From positions 1 to 56,402 of the forward strand of contig JALHQM010000007.1 of the NCBI GenBank assembly GCA_022841965.1: a DNA stretch of 56,402 nucleotides, given 5' to 3'. Shown here piece by piece: positions 52,929 to 56,402 of this stretch. The position numbers and the translations under genes were made by a program. The stretch's first letter is position 1. The number at the start of each line of letters is the position of its first letter. The DNA comes from Hyphomicrobium sp. (GTDB lineage Bacteria > Pseudomonadota > Alphaproteobacteria > Rhizobiales > Hyphomicrobiaceae). Under the pieces are notes generated by a model, which saw only the letters and a list, made by a program, of their open reading frames with translations, had not been told where the DNA came from and made no database searches.

Positions 52929-53561
52929 TTAGCGATCCGCCGGCGGTGTGGCCGGTGCGGCGTTGGCGAGGCCGAGCTCGCGCGCGCGCTCGTACCACAC
53001 ACGGGCCAGCGTGGAATTCGTGTCGCTCGTTCCCGGAGCCGGTGGCGTTGCTTGTGCTGTATCGTAAGTGCGTGCGAGTTCGAGTGCCGCGGGGCCAGAT
53101 CCGAGTTCCGCCGCGCGGCGGAGAAGTTCGCGGGCGCCGTCGATGTTGCCTTTTTCGATAAGGGTTGATGCGCTGCGCACCAACTCCATCGTGGCGCCGT
53201 CCCGGTTGTTTGCGGGTGAAGCCGTTCCTTTGGGTGGGCCAGAGATCGGCGGGCTTGCGGCCGGGGCCGTCATGCGGTCTTCGGCGGACATGAGAACATA
53301 GACGGTTGCGGTCGAAAGAATGGCGGCGATGACGGCTGCAAGCAGCGCTGCCGATTTGGGGGATACGTTTTGTGACTGCTCTGGAACGGGGACGGCGACA
53401 TCGTCCAGTTCCGGTGCGCCGCGCAAGGTGCCGACATAGTCGCGCTGTTCGCTTTCGGCTGGGTTGGTGCTGCCGGATGCTGCGCGGCGCGCATCCAGGC
53501 CATCAAGCCGGCGCAGAAGACGTTTCAGCTCATCCATTTTGGGTTCGTCATTTGGTGCCAT
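52929..53561 (-). CDS. Membrane protein with SEL1-like repeats
   Basis: The 210-residue protein begins 'MAPNDEPKMDELKRLLRRLD'. It has a short cytoplasmic helical part, one transmembrane helix at about 70-92 ('AALLAAVIAAILSTATVYVL'), a Pro/Ala linker, and two SEL1/TPR-type repeats ('DGARELLRRAAELGSGPAAL', 'ARVWYERARELGLANA'). It is first in an operon with the dynamin-like pair, so it may recruit or anchor them. ATG 53561 is chosen; the frame is open upstream but lacks support. Confidence 0.75.
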   Translation of the reverse strand: MAPNDEPKMDELKRLLRRLDGLDARRAASGSTNPAESEQRDYVGTLRGAPELDDVAVPVPEQSQNVSPKSAALLAAVIAAILSTATVYVLMSAEDRMTAPAASPPISGPPKGTASPANNRDGATMELVRSASTLIEKGNIDGARELLRRAAELGSGPAALELARTYDTAQATPPAPGTSDTNSTLARVWYERARELGLANAAPATPPADR

Positions 53562-53839
53562 GGTAGCCAATTCCGTTTTCACATGCCCCGCTGCGCATGT
53601 TTGGCCGGTCGTTTCAGTATCCTGCACCGTTTTGCGAATAAGCGGCACATCTTGCCGTTGTCCGCTGGATATCGTCGTAACGCAGGCGCGTGACACCGAC
53701 AACGATGCGTTGTGAACGTGATTTAGGCAGACCGGTCGAAATTGAAACAGTTCAAGGATCAACCGGCCCAGGCTGAATTAGTTCGCTTATGAGCGTAACG
53801 GGTGGCGGGACGCTTTATTCCGCAGGAGAAGATCAGGGC

Positions 53840-55303
53840 ATGAAAATTCGTTCAGTTCAGGGCGCGGTCTTTCATCGGCTGACACTGACGGCAGTGCTTC
53901 TGTTGGGCGCGCCGGGATGGGCGGTTGCCGCGCCGGACAAGGGCGATACCGCATTCCTGATGCTGTCCACGGTGCTCGTGCTGTTGATGACCATCCCGGG
54001 GTTGGCGCTGTTCTACTGCGGTCTCGTGCGGACGAAGAATGTTCTGGCGACGATGATGCAGGTGTTCATGACGGTTGCCGTCGTGTGCCTGATTTGGATG
54101 GTGTACGGCTACAGTCTCGCGTTTACAGCGGGTGGGGGAACGGCGCCGTTTGTGGGCGACCTGTCAAAGGCGTTTCTGGCCGGGGTGACAACAGATAGCA
54201 CGGCGCCGACGTTCTCGCCCGGCGTTTATGTGCCCGAGTATGCCTATATCTGGTTTCAGATGATGTTTGCGGCGATTACGCCGGCTCTGATCGTGGGAGC
54301 ATTTGCAGAGCGGGTCCGGTTTTCCGCGGTGATGCTGTTCATGGTTTTGTGGGTGACGTTTGTCTATTGCCCGATCGCTCACATGGTTTGGTACTGGCCG
54401 GGGCCCGATGCTCTCATTGAAGCGGCACGGAAGGTCGAGCTTGCGTCTCCGGAGGCGCGGGGGACTGCCGAACTCGAGCTTCGGCGGTTGATTGCTACCT
54501 CAGGTCTCGCTTTTCAGTGGGGCGTGCTCGATTTCGCAGGCGGTACGGTGGTGCATGTGAATGCTGGGGTGGCGGGTCTTGTTGGTGCGGTGCTCGCCGG
54601 GCCGCGATCGGGCTACGGCCGCGAACCGATGCCGCCGCATTCCTTGACATTGTGCATGGTGGGCGCGGCGCTGCTTTGGGTGGGGTGGTTCGGTTTCAAT
54701 TGCGGATCGGCGTTGGAGGCGAACGGGACGGCGGCGTTGGCGATGGGGAATACATTTGGTGCGGCGGCTGCGGCTGCGGTGGCGTGGACATCGGTGGAGT
54801 GGTTGGCGAAGGGGAAGCCGACATCGCTCGGCTTTGTTACGGGCATCGTCATTGGGCTGGTGGCGGTGACACCGGCAGCGGGTTTTGCAGGACCAATGGG
54901 CGCGATCGTGTTGGGGCTTGTGGCGGGGCTATTTGGATTTGGCGCGTGCACGTGGCTGAAGCGCATATTTGGATTTGACGATAGTCTTGATGTGTTTGGC
55001 GTGCATTGTGTGGGTGGTGTCATCGGTGCGTTGGCGACGGGATTGCTCGTTGCGCCAGCGCTCGGCGGGACGGGTGTGGTGGACTACATTGCCAAGCCGG
55101 GGCAGATGACGATCGTCTACGATCTGCGGACGCAGATGGCGGCGCAGGTGAAGACTGTTGCCATCACGCTGGCCTGGTCGGGGCTGCTGTCGGTGGTGTT
55201 TTTCAGGCTGATTGATTTAACGGTCGGGCTGCGACCGGTGCGCGAGAAAGAGCGCACCGGTCTTGATCTCAGCGATCACGGCGAGAAGGGGTATCACTAC
55301 TAG
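53840..55303 (+). CDS. amtB: Ammonium transporter (Amt family)
   Basis: The 487-residue protein has a signal peptide of about 30 residues ('PGWAVAAPDK') and about 11 membrane helices. 'IPGLALFYCGLVRTKN' and 'DFAGGTVVHVNAGVAGLVGAV' carry the channel His, and 'FGVHCVGGVIGALATGL' the second His, as in AmtB. It imports ammonium for GlnII and related assimilation. glnK, which normally accompanies and gates AmtB, is not in the preceding gap, which instead lies next to the SEL1 gene. ATG 53840 follows GGAGAAG. Confidence 0.95.
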   Translation: MKIRSVQGAVFHRLTLTAVLLLGAPGWAVAAPDKGDTAFLMLSTVLVLLMTIPGLALFYCGLVRTKNVLATMMQVFMTVAVVCLIWMVYGYSLAFTAGGGTAPFVGDLSKAFLAGVTTDSTAPTFSPGVYVPEYAYIWFQMMFAAITPALIVGAFAERVRFSAVMLFMVLWVTFVYCPIAHMVWYWPGPDALIEAARKVELASPEARGTAELELRRLIATSGLAFQWGVLDFAGGTVVHVNAGVAGLVGAVLAGPRSGYGREPMPPHSLTLCMVGAALLWVGWFGFNCGSALEANGTAALAMGNTFGAAAAAAVAWTSVEWLAKGKPTSLGFVTGIVIGLVAVTPAAGFAGPMGAIVLGLVAGLFGFGACTWLKRIFGFDDSLDVFGVHCVGGVIGALATGLLVAPALGGTGVVDYIAKPGQMTIVYDLRTQMAAQVKTVAITLAWSGLLSVVFFRLIDLTVGLRPVREKERTGLDLSDHGEKGYHY

Positions 55304-55313
55304 GCCGCGCCCC

Positions 55314-56402
55314 TCACGCGAGGACTTTGGCGGCCTCGATGATCACAGGCTCCTCGATTAGGCGTGGTGAGAGGGGCTTCTTCGGCATGATGAGCGGATT
55401 GTGGGATGGGCGCTGTTCGCCGGGGCGGAGGCGCCACCGCCACTCGGACGGTCCGGGGACCTTGTCGAGTGCGACGGGATAGATGATGGCACGGTCGGGT
55501 TCGAGGCGGATGCGGAGGAAGTGCTTGTAGTTTTTGATGCCGAGCGCGCCGAACGCATCGCCCGTGTGCATGTTGAAGAGTGTCGAGGTGACGGTCCAAT
55601 AGAGGCCCATCACGAAGCCGCCCAGGAGGCCGCCGAGGAGGAGCGTGACGCCAAAGTTCCACGTGACACGGATCACGTCGGGCCAGGGATCGGCGATGTG
55701 ATACTTGAGGACGGTGGCCAATGGTGTTCCGACGCCGCTGGCGATCCAGCTGATGACCAGAAGTGCCACGAGATGGGCGAGGAAGTGGATCGTGCCGATG
55801 GTGAACTTGGCGATGCGGCCATGCAAAGTGGCGCTGGCTTCAACGTAATTGACCAGCAGGGCCCATAGTCCCAGCAGCAGGAATGCGAACAGTGGTCCTT
55901 GCTGCAAGGCGGCGAGGAGGGCTGTCGGGTTGAGGACTTCTTCGAGCGGTGAATATTGCTGGAAGAAGACGACGAGGTACTTCAACCGCTCATTGATGGA
56001 GAGGTTGGTCATGTTTTCCAGCTCGCGGATCTGATCGTTGAGCTGCACTTTGCGGCCACCATCGACGGCTTTACTGCGTTCGTCGAGATCGGACCACTCT
56101 TCGCGCGCGGGTTCCTCTTTGCTGCGGGCCGCATCGAGCTGCTCTTCCAGCACGACCATTTCGGTGGTCGGTGGTTCGCCGGCGGGAAGCGACGCCTGCT
56201 GGTCCTGCAGGCGTGTTCCCAAGTCCGCGATTTCTGCGCGGATGTTCTCGTATTTGGTACGCGAGTGCTGCGCCTGGACGGCGATGTCCTCGGCGAGCTT
56301 GGTCATGATGGGTGAGTGGCGCGGGTCGGAGGATGACCAGACCCAGGCGAAGAGGAAGTAGATGATGCCGACGAGGACCGCGAATTTTTGATTGCGGAAC
56401 GG
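55314..56402 (-). CDS. Polytopic membrane protein with coiled coil (5' end outside window)
   Basis: The frame stays open from the right edge: 32 codons before Met at 56306 encode a hydrophobic segment ('FAVLVGIIYFLFAWVW'), so the true start is outside. Visible residues include a coiled coil ('EQLDAARSKEEPAREEW'), then about four membrane helices, then a soluble C-terminal domain with 'TGDAFGALGIKNYKHFLRIRL' (split motif) and 'IIYPVALDKVPG'. That tail recalls membrane-linked metallophosphoesterase-type proteins, but I am not sure. The catalytic domain, if any, is upstream. Confidence 0.75.
   Translation of the reverse strand, partial: PFRNQKFAVLVGIIYFLFAWVWSSSDPRHSPIMTKLAEDIAVQAQHSRTKYENIRAEIADLGTRLQDQQASLPAGEPPTTEMVVLEEQLDAARSKEEPAREEWSDLDERSKAVDGGRKVQLNDQIRELENMTNLSINERLKYLVVFFQQYSPLEEVLNPTALLAALQQGPLFAFLLLGLWALLVNYVEASATLHGRIAKFTIGTIHFLAHLVALLVISWIASGVGTPLATVLKYHIADPWPDVIRVTWNFGVTLLLGGLLGGFVMGLYWTVTSTLFNMHTGDAFGALGIKNYKHFLRIRLEPDRAIIYPVALDKVPGPSEWRWRLRPGEQRPSHNPLIMPKKPLSPRLIEEPVIIEAAKVLA

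Overview
The window is high-GC DNA from a free-living alphaproteobacterium, most probably a member of the Hyphomicrobiales close to Hyphomicrobium. The evidence is a fused MrpA/MrpB antiporter subunit, a eukaryote-type GlnII with a DUF2735 gene beside it, an alphaproteobacterial LexA box (GTTC-N7-GTTC), a BigR-like persulfide regulator next to YeeE/YedE genes, and an intracellular PHB depolymerase. The genus is inferred from remembered gene content and was not checked by search. I saw no tRNA, rRNA, CRISPR, insertion sequence or prophage. The window reads as ordinary chromosome, with very tight and often overlapping gene ends.

Layout. 1-8.7 kb: the end of a Cys-rich protein, a TetR regulator, glyQ (without glyS), a small membrane protein, an S49 peptidase, a TrmN6-like methylase, a DUF2007 protein, a polyprenyl diphosphate synthase, ispE and a TPR lipoprotein-like protein with an inserted peptidoglycan-binding domain. 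8.9-17 kb: an acidic secreted protein, ETF-ubiquinone oxidoreductase, a family-4-like uracil-DNA glycosylase, a GyrI-like protein, two rSAM/selenodomain-associated transferases, a LexA-boxed radical SAM gene and a GYF-domain membrane protein. 17-24.4 kb: ndk, cobT-cobS-phosphatase, two small secreted proteins, a cytochrome P450, purN and a cytochrome c. 24.7-30.4 kb: a complete six-gene Mrp cation/proton antiporter operon.

30.9-44.2 kb is the most unusual part. It has three minus-strand genes of the transglutaminase / circularly permuted ATP-grasp / alpha-E type, a divergent zinc-ribbon metallopeptidase, then a membrane-anchored ClpB-like ATPase whose C-terminal 260 residues resemble peptide chain release factor RF2 without its GGQ domain, then a DUF2779 protein joining an Fe-S RecB-like nuclease to a DEDD exonuclease. 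The ATPase has a degenerate first AAA domain and lacks the aromatic pore loop in the second, so it is unlikely to be an ordinary unfoldase. This fusion is my best candidate for undescribed biology.

44.2-56.4 kb: a nitrogen region (DUF2735, glnII), a GST, PHB depolymerase, a BigR-like ArsR regulator with an operator inside two facing promoters, two YeeE/YedE half-transporters, an operon of a SEL1-type membrane protein and two dynamin-like GTPases, an ammonium transporter without glnK, and a membrane protein running off the right edge.
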